A stretch of DNA of 64,000 bases from Siphonodentalium dalli. Lineage: Eukaryota > Mollusca > Scaphopoda > Gadilida > Siphonodentaliidae. How positions within the stretch are numbered: position 1 is the stretch's first letter; each line of letters begins with the position of its first letter. Positions 31,737-41,390 of this stretch are shown here, in pieces. The notes beneath the pieces are model-generated. The model was not told the DNA's origin and did not search any database. It saw only the letters and a list, made by a program, of their open reading frames with translations. The stretch lies in the NCBI GenBank assembly GCA_032622095.1, contig CP136065.1, forward strand, positions 35,994,732 through 36,058,731, written 5' to 3'. The position numbers were made by a program, and so were the translations under genes.

Positions 31737-32219
31737 ATTTTGAGGGATCACACACGGATAGGACCCCAATAATTGCACATTTAATTGCTCAAATGATCAG
31801 TTAATATACAAAATACAAAATAAAGTCATATTACTCAACCAGTTCAAAACAGCATGAACTGATCTAGAAGATATTTGTGAAAAAATGTCATATTTTCAAC
31901 TTCCGGCGGCCATTGTTGGTGGCCATCTTGGATGGTGAGTTTCAATTTTGGCCCAAAATAGTGTCATTATGACTTAGCTTCATGAAAATATATACATTTT
32001 ACCAGATTAGGTATGTGAATTTGCAACAAATTCCAAGTAACTGGTTTCACGTCTGGGAAAAAAATGGGGGGGGGGGGGGGGTATACTTTTTAGGGCGCTA
32101 TAAAAAAAATTGCTCAAGGCTGACAGATGGCCAGCCGATAAAATCTTGATGTCGGATACCTGAATTTACAAAATCCGCAGATAAAAAAAAACTTTATACG
32201 CCAAAAGACGCATCCGTGA
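31737..32219 (-). repeat. Right terminal inverted repeat of the PIN/CXC element
   Basis: Reverse complement of 25712-26184, ending CCGTGA at 32219. It has a 16-base G run at 32066-32081 where the left copy has the mixed CCCCTCCCC. Confidence 0.9.
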
Positions 32220-32236
32220 CCTGGCGGCCGGACCGA

Positions 32237-32396
32237 GTTAACGTAAATGGGGGGGGGGGGGGGTGGAGAGTTTATTGTCATGTCGACCAATGAGAAGTTG
32301 TTATTCGATAGTTGTTGTCAGAGGATTATAGCTTGGTGAGAGTTCACTCTAGCCTAACCAGTCGAGTCAGCAAGTCACATTTATACATATATATAT
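32237..32396. repeat. ~160-bp module at the Penelope boundary, copy 1
   Basis: Begins TTAACGTAAAT, has a G run (32249-32263), then GTCATGTCGACCAATGAGAAG and AACCAGTCGAGTCAGCAAGTC, and ends in (TA)n. The same module stands alone at 48177-48335. It directly joins the Penelope-like coding remnant and is probably its terminal or pseudo-LTR piece. No hammerhead core was found in it. Confidence 0.7.
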
Positions 32397-32410
32397 ATAT
32401 TGTAAATATT

Positions 32411-34198
32411 ACAAACCATTGGATGAGCCAATTTGGAAATCCAATGTTTTAAAATTCAATCTCATTCTCAAAAGCTTGCTGGACCAGGACGTTTTAAAGA
32501 AAAAACATGTTCAGTATCTAATTGCAAAACCTGAATCCAATAATAGGACATTTTATTTGCTTCCTAAAATACATAAACCTTTGAGCTGTTGGACTAATCC
32601 ATACACACCTCCCGGCCCCCGATCATCTCTGACGTCGGCTCGGAGTCCTACCACATTTCGGAGTTTATTGATTTCTATTTTAAACCAATTGCTACCCGCC
32701 ATCCGAGCTATCTAAAAGACACGGAGGACTTCCTCATTAAATTGTCGAAAATTGAAGTCCCATCTTCTGCTTACCTAATTAGTCTCGACGAGGAATCTAT
32801 GTATACAAATATTGGAATCGATGCCGGATTAAAGTCAATTAAGAATGCATTTGATTTTCACCATGATCCTCATCGACCTGGAGATGAAATACTTCAATTA
32901 TTAGAACTGTCCCTTAAAGGGAATGACTTTGAATTTAATGGACGATATTATTTACAGGTATCCGGCTGTAGTATGGGCAAGAAGTTTAGTCCTAATTTTG
33001 CCTCAATTTTTGTTGCAGAGTGGGAGAAAGGCGCCCTAGCCAAATGTCATAAACAACCATTAGCCTATTATAGATTCTTGGACGAAATATTTATCATTTG
33101 GACTCATGGTCTGGGTGAGTTTAGGGTGTTCTTGGACATCTTGAACAGTCATGACGAATCAATCAAACTCAAAGAATCAATATCGCAAACCAGCATTGAT
33201 TTCCTTGATTTAACAATATTTAAGGGCCCACAATTTACATCATGCAACATTTTAGATACAAAACTTTTTACGAAACCAACGGATTCTCACCAGCTACTTC
33301 ATCGTAAATCTTTCCATCGCCAAAACTTTTCAATGGATTGATTAAATCTCAAATCATTCGATATCACCGGAACTGCACGAACAGAAGCGACCTAAATCAA
33401 GCTTGTTCGGTGCTTTTCCAGGCTTTACGACCGCGCGGCTACCCTAGTAGACTACTGCGCCAAGTAAAGTCCGAAACTATCAGAGAATTGGAATCGTTAC
33501 GCCATGACCCAACATCGACTGAACCAACAAGGATACGGCACAATCGGCCGGTGTTGGGTAATGGTTCAGCCTCATTTTGTCACAAAAAACGATGTTACAT
33601 CAATACAATGGGATATCTCAATACTAGTAACACTTTCACCAGCGAACAAACACGCATATCGTATCAAATGCATAGCGAACTTAATTGTGATTCTAAAAAT
33701 GTAATTTACTTAAGCACATGCAAAAGATGCCGTACACAATATGTTGGACAAACAAAAACCTCTCTCAAAGTTAGAATGTCTAATCATCTTTCCAGTGTTC
33801 GCAAAAAACTCGACATGCAAATTTCCGATCATTTCAACTCATCTAATCATGACATTAAATCCCATTTCAGCTTTCAGCCAATAGAACAGACACCAATTCT
33901 AGCCGACGAAGACCAAACCGATTCAATACGCCTAGAGCGCGAAAATCATTGGATGGGCGTACTTAAAACATATCTTCCGTTCGGACTTAACATTGACTAC
34001 AAAGGTGTTTCTCGAAATTTCTTGTGCTTTCCTCTGATCTACAATCGTAGAAATGTGGAAATCGCAAACATTTTCAGAAAAAACTTTGCATTATTAAACA
34101 CTAAATTGACCGAGCCTCTCGACAAACGGGTGATTATTGCCTACAAGAAAAATCCCAGTTTGAGAGATATGTTAGTTCGATCAAGACTCAGACCTTGA
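32411..34198 (+). pseudogene. Penelope-like element: RT plus GIY-YIG endonuclease, frame-broken
   Basis: The order is reverse transcriptase then endonuclease, as in Penelope-like retroelements. RT motifs: FYLLPKIHKP (near 32550), then after a frameshift at the C-rich 32615 region ISDVGSESYHISEFIDFYF, LISLDEESMYTNI (near 32785), GCSMGKKFSPNFAS (near 32965) and RFLDEIFIIW (near 33072). The catalytic pair, normally DD, reads DE. A second frameshift at about 33330 leads into 33338-34198, which holds a Cys pair (C81, C86), the VIYL...YVGQT GIY-YIG signature (122-139), R146, H150 and a candidate catalytic Glu in RLERENHW (198-205). The N-terminus is missing where the frame meets the (TA)n of the preceding module. 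At least two frameshifts make it inactive. Confidence 0.88.
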
Positions 34199-34377
34199 TT
34201 AACTTGCAGTTCAATTAGCTTTTTAGCAATTTCAACATCATTATCCTTTGTTTGTGCTCAACACAATATTTTATGTCAATTTCCGACACAACCTAACAAA
34301 ATTTAGCTAGTTCCATAGAAATAATTACATAAGAAATCGGATAACCGACCTGTGCCAGTGCCCTCCACAATTTCCAA

Positions 34378-34380
<3 letters not shown>

Positions 34381-34438
<58 letters not shown>

Positions 34439-34446
34439 TACATATA
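34381..34446. repeat. (TA)n/(CA)n microsatellite
   Basis: A long uninterrupted TA tract passes into CACACA at the 3' end of the Penelope-like element. Confidence 0.92.
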
Positions 34447-37010
34447 CATTCATATCATATAATAATATGTCTACATTATTCATTTAAGATTGGTGGTCAA
34501 CAATGTATATCAATTCCATATATATTCCATCCATAGGGGGTCAACAATGTATTTGAATTCCATCCATTATGATACGGTACATCATGACTGGGTAGGACTG
34601 TGTTGTGTCAATTCCATCCATCGTGATATATCATGACTGGGTTGAACTTAGTTGTAATTTTCATTTGAGGGTGCGGTCAATAATACATTCTAGTTAGATC
34701 CATTGTGACTTGACCATTTGACAATGCAATGCATTTGACAATATAATATTTATATAATGACTTGGTAGAACTCACACATATGCACACCGACACACAGTAT
34801 TCCTTTAAGGGTGGGGTCAAAAATGCATTTCAATTTCATTTGTTCTGTTATATCATGACTGGGTATGACTTAGTTCTGTCAACAATAAATATATTTTTTT
34901 CATTGTGCATTATGACATGTCAAAATTAGGTAGGACTTAGCTGTGTCTGCAGTATTTTTTCATTTATAATTTAGTCATGCATGTCAACAGGGAATTTAAT
35001 TTAATCCTTTCTGATATATCACTTATGACTTAGCTGTTCAGAAATAAGTATATTATTTATAATTTATTCATGTAGGAGTGGGTTCCATGCATGAGTGGGG
35101 TCATAAATACATTATAATTCCATTCATCGTGACTTGTAGTGAATGGGTAGAATTGAGCTTTGTCAACAATAGTAACTTTTTAAATTATTCCTTTAAGGGT
35201 GGGGGTCAAAAATGCATTTAATTTGTTATGTTATATCATGACTGGGTATGACTTAGTTCTGTCAACAATAAATATATTTTTTTCATTGTGCATGATGACA
35301 GGTCAATATTAAGTAGGACTTAGCTGTGTCAGAAATATTTTTCATTTATAATTTAGTCATGCATGTCAACAGGGATTTTAATTTAATCCTTTCTGATATA
35401 TCACTTAGGACTTACCTGTTCAGCAATATAAAGTATATTATTTATAATTTAGTCATGCAGGAGTGGATTCCATGCATGGGTGGGGTCACAATTGCATTAT
35501 AATTCCATTCATCATGACATGTAGTGAATAGGTAGAACTTAGTTTTGTCAACAATAGTAACTTTTTATATTATTCCGTTAAGGGTGGGGGGAAAAAAATG
35601 CATTTCAATTTCATTTGTTATTTTATACATGACTGGGTATGACTTAGTTCTGTCAACAATAAATATATATTTTTCATTTTGTATTATGACATGTCAAAAT
35701 TTGGTAGGACTTAATAGCTGTGTCAGCAATATTTTTTCATTTATAATTTAGTCATGCATGTCAACAGGGAATTTAATTTAAACCTTTCTGATAAATCACT
35801 TAGGACTTAGCTGTTCAGCAATAAGTATATTATTTATAATTTGGTCATGCAGAAATGGGTTCCATGTAGGGGTGGGGTCAACAATGAAATTCCATTTCTT
35901 TTAAGGGTGTGTGTCAAAAATGAATTTCCATTTATTCTTTTAATGTGGAACAGTGTATTTAAATTACATAAATTGTGAAATATCATGGTGGGACATAGTT
36001 GTGACATTCTGATATATCACTTAGTACTTAGCTGTATCAGAAATAAATAAATAATTTATAATTTAGTTACACAGGGTGGGGTCAACTATGAAATTCAATT
36101 TATTCTTTTAAGGGTGGGGCCAACTATGAAATTCAGTTTATTATTTTAGGGGTAGGGGCCAGCTAAGTGTATTCCCTCTACATTATGACATCATAACTGG
36201 GTAGGAAAACAAATATATCATTTCTAATTTAGTTGTACAAGTCAGCAATGAATTTAATTTCATCCATTCTGATATATCACTTAGGACTTAGCTGTATGGG
36301 CAGTAAATATATTATTTATAATTTAGTCATGTTGGTGTGGGGTCAACAATGATTTTCAATGTATTCATTTAAGGGTGGGGCCAACAAGTGCATTCCAATT
36401 GCATCCACTGTGACATCATAACTGGATAGGACATAAGTATTGTAACAACAACAATACTTGTACATTGATAATGTATCCATTTAATGGTGGGGTAAGAATT
36501 ATTCAATTCTATCCATTATGATATATCATGACTTGGTAGGACTTAGTTTTTGTCAACCAAAAGTATATTTTAATTTATTCAATGTATTTCAGTTACATCC
36601 ATGACATAATGAATGGGTAGGCATTGGCTGTTATCAATAAATATATTATTTCTAATTTAATTGTGCACTTCAGCAATGAATTTAGTTTCATCCATTTGTG
36701 ACATCAATAATTGTACATCTGTTATTTATTCATTTAAGGTTGGGGTAAGAATGCATTTCAATTCTATCCATTATGATATATCATGACTTAGTAGGACTTA
36801 GCTCTGTCAACCAAAGTATATATTTTTAATTCATTCATTAATTACATCCAATGTCATATGCCTCTGTACGACTTAGCTGTATCAACAACAACATATTAAT
36901 TATATCTGTTTGATCAACAATGAATGTTATTCCATCCATTCATATAATTATATATAATGACTTGATAAAACTCAAGAGTGCTAAATATATACTATTGTTA
37001 TAAATTATTA
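34447..37010. repeat. AT-rich satellite-like array, ~390-bp units diverging rightward
   Basis: Three clear units begin with CCTTTAAGGGTGGGG or a variant near 34802, 35189 and 35573. They share ATCATGACTGGGTATGACTT, GTCATGCATGTCAACAGGG and GTAGTGAATGGGTAGAA. Shorter scrambled pieces of the same words (AAGGGTGGGG, TATATCATGAC, GGACTTAGCTGT) continue to about 37010. No coding frame. The array fills the gap between two retroelement remnants. Confidence 0.8.
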
Positions 37011-37055
37011 ACGAGACTTGAGTGGGTTAGGTCATAGTATAATCTAATCTATGAT

Positions 37056-37616
37056 TTGCTTCATGTCCTTACAATATACGTTACCAATGGTATCTTCCCT
37101 TCTAAATATGCATGGAAAACTCTGGTTCGCGATAAGATTCTTGCTTATGACAATGCCATATGGAAATCAACCGTGTTATCAGATCAAGAATTGGCAATAT
37201 TTTCTCATTTCCACAATTCTCTAGATATGTCTCCACTGTGGCATGCGTGTAAATCCCAACCATCAGAGAAATATATCTTCTTGCTTATTGTCCGTTTGGT
37301 GGCTCACACCGCCTATAGGGACAAAGGTAAATGCCGCAAATGTGGACTTGTATATGAATGTATTGTACAACATGTATTTTGTGACTGTGTAGCTCTTGCT
37401 GATGTTAGGAATATTGTATGGTTCGATATTATTGACCAATTCGGCACCGAAACATTCGTATTTCTTGATAACCTAGATCCTTATCAACTATTGGGCTGCT
37501 ATCTCGGCCACCCGCCGTTAGAAGTTCCTGATGTGCTCCATACCGACGAATTAGTCTTGTTCTTCTCACGTTTAGCAGAAAATATTTGGAAATTTTACCA
37601 TCTAGATACCGGCTAA
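37056..37616 (+). pseudogene. C-terminal end of a LINE ORF2 with zf-RVT-like zinc finger
   Basis: An open 186-residue stretch ends in a natural stop. Residues 93-111 read CRKCGLVYECIVQHVFCDC, matching the CxxC...HxxxxC finger found after the RT in several non-LTR clades. Flanking blocks (LWHACKSQPSEKYIFLLIVR before, LLGCYLGHPP after) fit the same region. The RT domain itself is absent: sequence to the left is the AT-rich array. It is a 5'-truncated copy, as is common for LINEs, with no intact enzyme. Confidence 0.7.
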
Positions 37617-37734
37617 TATCGCTCTGTTAATTAATACAAGGTCACCGGAACTTAATAAACCTTTGACCTCTGACGAACGATTACATCGTTCTGAGTATAT
37701 ACGACCCACAATAAAATTGAGACTATAAGCATAT

Positions 37735-37833
37735 ATATGTATGTGTACGTGTGTATGTATGTATGTATGTATGTATGCGTATGTGTGCGTGTATGTACAT
37801 GTGTATGTGTATGTATGTATATGTGTGTATGTG

Positions 37834-37870
<37 letters not shown>
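37735..37870. repeat. (TATG)n and (TA)n compound microsatellite
   Basis: TATG/TGTA units grade into an uninterrupted TA tract ending near 37870. Confidence 0.92.
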
Positions 37871-37872
<2 letters not shown>

Positions 37873-37919
37873 TATAAAGTGTTGATAACTATATGCACAG
37901 ATATATATATAGTAGAAAT

Positions 37920-38430
37920 GATTAAGGTGTCAGCGTCTATCCGTGGCGATGGAGAGTCCATTACCACTTCGGGCGGTGCATCGATTTCGGCTGCGCGGGA
38001 GGTGTCGCCTGGTGTGGCATCAGTCGATTTCCTCTTTTTCCATGCAGCCAATCTCTCTGTGTCTCTCTTTTTCCTGGATGGAGTCTTTTTCTTTCGCTTC
38101 TTCCTGGCTGGTTTGGTAGTTTCCAGTCCTCTCCCGGTAGAGAGCCCTGATAAGGGCTTTGCCGGGCAGGACTGGAAGTCCAAGACCAACTGGTATCCGC
38201 CTGTGTGTGCATGGAGTGACCAGCTCACACAAGGCGCGACATGCATGGAGTCCAGCATTGTTGTGATAGCATTCGGGATTATCGGTGGCGTAGTCATCCT
38301 GAGAGCTGGCGATCCTAACTCTCTGGGTGTGAATTGTGAAATCGAATGGCATGCATGCCTTTGTTGTTGAGTCGTTTCCGGCCGAAGGCCGGGTAGGGTG
38401 GTCGGACTGCAGTGTGCAAGTCCCTTCACC
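37920..38430 (-). pseudogene. Basic retroelement-associated ORF, second family member
   Basis: On the minus strand the frame reads GGYQLVLDFQSCPAKPL, then KPARKKRKKKTPSRKKRDTE and an acidic Pro-rich tail ending SPSPRIDADTL, before running into microsatellite. It starts after a CCGGCCGAAGGCCGG hairpin (about 38381-38395). Hairpin followed by basic ORF mirrors the arrangement at 15845-16855. It sits just downstream of the Jockey ORF2 stop, so it could be that LINE's 3' region or an independent insertion. No enzymatic domain seen. Confidence 0.45.
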
Positions 38431-38533
38431 CTTTCTTGATTTTTCGATGGGGATCGATCTTGTGGCTGTCGTCGTTACTGTGGTTGGAGGCAAAGCGGCG
38501 GAAGCGTGGTGGAGTCGTCATGTGCTGTCGAGG

Positions 38534-40312
38534 TTATATGGGTCTGTCTGTTGCGTCTAGTTGTAGGATGGACTTTGTCTTTTTCGTGGTGAGTAGTTGA
38601 TTTCTAACTTGTAGTTCTAGGAGGAGTGGGCTGTTGTCTAGTCGGGATAGTGTCATGTTTCTGAGATCCATCAGTCTTTGCTTGATTGTAGGTATGTTCG
38701 CTGCGTCGTGGAGGGCGTTGATCGGTGTCCATGGTGGTTGGCGGAGCGCGATGCGGAGTGCATGGTTTTGGACTTTCTGTAGTTTTTCAATGTATGTCTT
38801 TGGGGCTGCTGTGAGGACGGCAGCACCGTACTCCATGACTGGTCGGACGTAGATTTGGTAGAGGTTGATGAGGGTTTGGATGTTGGTTCCCCAGTCTGTT
38901 CCCAGGAGGCATCGTAGTAGATTTGTTCTTTTTCGGGCTTTGTCGGCTATCTTGTTGATGTGAGGGATGAAGGTCATTTGCTGGTCTAGTGTTATTCCTA
39001 GTAGGATCGCTTGGTTGGATGGTTGGATTGTCTCGTTGTCTATCTTGATGTTGATGGATTGTGTTGTTTTTCTTCTGTGGAATATGATGAGTTGGGTCTT
39101 TTTGGCGTTGAGTTTAATTCTCCATTTTGAGCACCATGTTGATAGGTCGTCGAGTGTCTTTTGTAGTCTTTTCTGTAGGATTCGGGGGTTTGTATGAGTC
39201 GTCCAGAGTCCTAGGTCGTCGGCGAACTGTGATATTTCAACGTTGTTTCTCTTGTCTATGGGTAGGTCGTTGGCGTAGATTAAGAAGAGGAGTGGGCTTA
39301 GTACAGATCCTTGTGGTGTTCCGGCGCGTAGGTGGACTGGGTTTGATGTTTCGTTGTTGATGCGGACGCTGAGTTGACGGTCTTGAAGGAATGAAGAGAT
39401 GAGGCGTGTGTATTTTCTTGCAAGGTTGAGGTGGCTGATCTTGTATCGGAGGCCGTCGTGCCATACTGAGTCGAAGGCTTTTTCTACGTCTAGGAAGACT
39501 GCGCCTGTTGTCCAGTTTTTTCCTAGGGATAGTCGGACGTCTTCTGCTATTCTGATGATGTGTTCTATGCCCTCTTTTCCTTGTCGGTAACCGCGCTGCC
39601 ATGGATTGAAAAAGTTGGAGGAATCTAGGTGGTCTCGGAGTCTGCTGCTGATTATTCTCTCGAAGAGTTTTCCCGTACATTGGAGGAGGCTGATGGGTCG
39701 GTAGTTGCTGGGGATGGATCGGTCTTTGTCTGGCTTTGGGATCATTACTCCTACTGCTGTTTTCCATGCTGTTGGGAAGTATCCAATGGTTAGGCATGCG
39801 TTGAAGAGTAACAGTAGTCTGGCGAAGAAGGCTGGTGGAGCTTGTCGAAGTATTGTGTATGTGATGCTGTCGTTGCCTGGAGCTGAATTGTTTTTTCCCT
39901 TCTTTAGATTGGATATTATCTCTTCGTGTGTGATGGGTGATGCAATGGGAAAGACTTCATCCGGGTCGCTGTCGGTGTTGTTTAGTGGTTGGAAGAGGTC
40001 TGGATTGTCTTTGATATGGTTTTCAACGGTCGTTTTGAAGTTGTCGTCGTATGCTGTGCCTTGGTGGGTGTTGTGGATCATTTTTAGATTTTCAGCGAAG
40101 GTCTCTGCTTTTTCGTTGTCTCCTGAGGTAAGGTTTCCGTCTGATTTTTTTAGGGGTTTTTCTGTTTTGTTGTTGGTTATTCCGGTGCCGGTTAGGGTTT
40201 TGAATGATTTCCAGAAGTTTTTGTTCATTTTCATGTTGCCGAGTTCTGTTGTTGCTCGCTGCCAGGATTCAGATTTTTCTTTTTTCACTGCTGCTTTGAC
40301 TTGTTTGTTCAT
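38534..40312 (-). CDS. Jockey-type ORF2, reverse transcriptase part
   Basis: RT motifs in order: IPKPDKDRSIPSNYRPISLL (191-210), QRGYRQGKEGIEHI (239-252), FLDVEKAFDSVWHDGL (273-288), GTPQGSVLSPLLFLIYANDL (331-350) and FADDLGLWTT (363-372). The catalytic Asp residues are intact. The C-terminus continues through the thumb and connection region and ends without an RNase H domain. The Met at 40312 is internal: the same frame extends upstream (NPGDPHYKHLYNS) towards the endonuclease, so the true protein is one ORF2 broken near 40385. Confidence 0.9.
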   Translation of the reverse strand: MNKQVKAAVKKEKSESWQRATTELGNMKMNKNFWKSFKTLTGTGITNNKTEKPLKKSDGNLTSGDNEKAETFAENLKMIHNTHQGTAYDDNFKTTVENHIKDNPDLFQPLNNTDSDPDEVFPIASPITHEEIISNLKKGKNNSAPGNDSITYTILRQAPPAFFARLLLLFNACLTIGYFPTAWKTAVGVMIPKPDKDRSIPSNYRPISLLQCTGKLFERIISSRLRDHLDSSNFFNPWQRGYRQGKEGIEHIIRIAEDVRLSLGKNWTTGAVFLDVEKAFDSVWHDGLRYKISHLNLARKYTRLISSFLQDRQLSVRINNETSNPVHLRAGTPQGSVLSPLLFLIYANDLPIDKRNNVEISQFADDLGLWTTHTNPRILQKRLQKTLDDLSTWCSKWRIKLNAKKTQLIIFHRRKTTQSINIKIDNETIQPSNQAILLGITLDQQMTFIPHINKIADKARKRTNLLRCLLGTDWGTNIQTLINLYQIYVRPVMEYGAAVLTAAPKTYIEKLQKVQNHALRIALRQPPWTPINALHDAANIPTIKQRLMDLRNMTLSRLDNSPLLLELQVRNQLLTTKKTKSILQLDATDRPI

Positions 40313-41390
40313 TGAGTTGTAGAGATGTTTGTAGTGGGGGTCTCCTGGATTTTTCTGCTGGAGTCTTCGTAGTTTTCGGGCATGCTATGTCTAGGGCGGA
40401 GTCTATGGTTTTTGAGAGCTGTTGGCATGTAGTGTCGATGTTGGTTGTTGTCGTGATGGATGGGATGTCTATGTTGTCGGTGATGTGTTGTCGGAAGAGG
40501 TCCCAGTTGGCTTTTTTGAGGTTGCGGCGCATAGTTTTCTGGTGGCGATCTACGCTGGCGTTGCTGATCTTGATGTGGAGGGGTAGATGGTCGCTGGAGA
40601 TGTCGTCTCCTACTTGGCACTGGAATCCTTTTGTGGTGATGGATGGGGTGGCGATGGCTAGGTCGAGGATGTCCCATGTGTTGGTTGGAGCGTGGCAATG
40701 TGTTGGTTCATCTTCGTGGTTCAATATGATTAGATCTAAGTCTTCGATGATGTCAAACATTCGGTCACCGTTAGTGTTCGTCAGGTTGCAGCCGTAGATG
40801 GTGTGTTTCGCGTTGTAATCTCCGATGAAAATGCATTGTCGATGTGTAGATGTGTAGCGGTTGAAGGAGGATCTGTTGAGTTCTGTGGATGGTGGGTTGT
40901 ATGTAGCTACAATGGCAGTCTTGATGCCACGTATGGTTATCTCAACTGCCAGGGTCTCTTCGTCTATGTCTTCTGTGTTCAGCATGGCGTGTTTCAGGTC
41001 TTTGTGTATGAGTAATGCAACACCTCCCCCCTGGGAGTTCCGGTCTCGGCGCGCGATTTTGTAATTAGTGAAGGTGATCCGGCTATTGTCGTCGAGCTTG
41101 GTCTCATTAATGGCGATTATATCTGGTTGATGGTCGGTGATGTATTCTTGTAAGATTTGGCGCTTGTGTGTTAAACCGTTGATGTTTATGTGGAGCAGGT
41201 GCAACAGGCAATCAGGCGATTTCCTGTTGTTCTTTGAGTGAGTCGTGTCAGCCATTGTAGGTGTGACAGTTGAGTCTTGTTTTGGCGTTAGTGTTGTTTT
41301 AGCGTCTGAATGTGAATTGCTGTATGGCTTCCGCGCTGAGTTGGGTTCTGTAAAAGGTGTTGACGGCTTCGCTGACGTGTTGGCTGACAC
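40269..41390 (-). CDS. Jockey-type ORF2, endonuclease part (frame-broken)
   Basis: This is the endonuclease/exonuclease/phosphatase fold of LINE ORF2, which nicks target DNA for primed reverse transcription. Catalytic motifs are all visible: N71 (HININGL), E96 (NETKL), GGGVALL (121-127), D191 and N193 (GDYNAKH), D243 (LDLAI) and SDH (266-268). The likely start is M46 (about 41255), just after the ORF1 stop; the upstream Met at 41390 would overlap ORF1. The frame goes wrong after the ACP segment near 40385 and ends at 40269. The RT frame begins one base out of phase, consistent with a small deletion. Confidence 0.87.
   Translation of the reverse strand: MSANTSAKPSTPFTEPNSARKPYSNSHSDAKTTLTPKQDSTVTPTMADTTHSKNNRKSPDCLLHLLHININGLTHKRQILQEYITDHQPDIIAINETKLDDNSRITFTNYKIARRDRNSQGGGVALLIHKDLKHAMLNTEDIDEETLAVEITIRGIKTAIVATYNPPSTELNRSSFNRYTSTHRQCIFIGDYNAKHTIYGCNLTNTNGDRMFDIIEDLDLIILNHEDEPTHCHAPTNTWDILDLAIATPSITTKGFQCQVGDDISSDHLPLHIKISNASVDRHQKTMRRNLKKANWDLFRQHITDNIDIPSITTTTNIDTTCQQLSKTIDSALDIACPKTTKTPAEKSRRPPLQTSLQLNEQTSQSSSEKRKI

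Larger units (their letters stand above)
25691..32236 (-). mobile_element. ~6.5 kb DNA element with ~475-bp inverted repeats and a PIN/CXC megaprotein
   Basis: Two long inverted repeats (25712-26184 and 31737-32219) enclose a minus-strand gene split into frames at 28723-31209, 26993-28777 and 26722-26970. Collinear inverted ends around a coding core are the hallmark of a DNA transposon. Similarity fades beyond 25712 and 32219, with a weaker TCGGTC match at 25691/32236, and no target duplication could be identified. The right edge is cut by a repeat starting at 32237, so the outermost terminus may be lost. The proteins match no transposase family that I can name. Confidence 0.75.

Noticed and set aside
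32237..34380. Hammerhead ribozyme expected in Penelope-like terminal repeats
   Set aside because: The nearest match (CTGACAA...CGAAT on the minus strand of the module) lacks the conserved CTGANGA and GAAA cores. Not supported.
37602..38429. 275-aa minus-strand frame as a host gene
   Set aside because: Its C-terminal part is microsatellite (Tyr/Ile/His/Thr repeats), and the basic core matches a retroelement-associated ORF elsewhere in the window.
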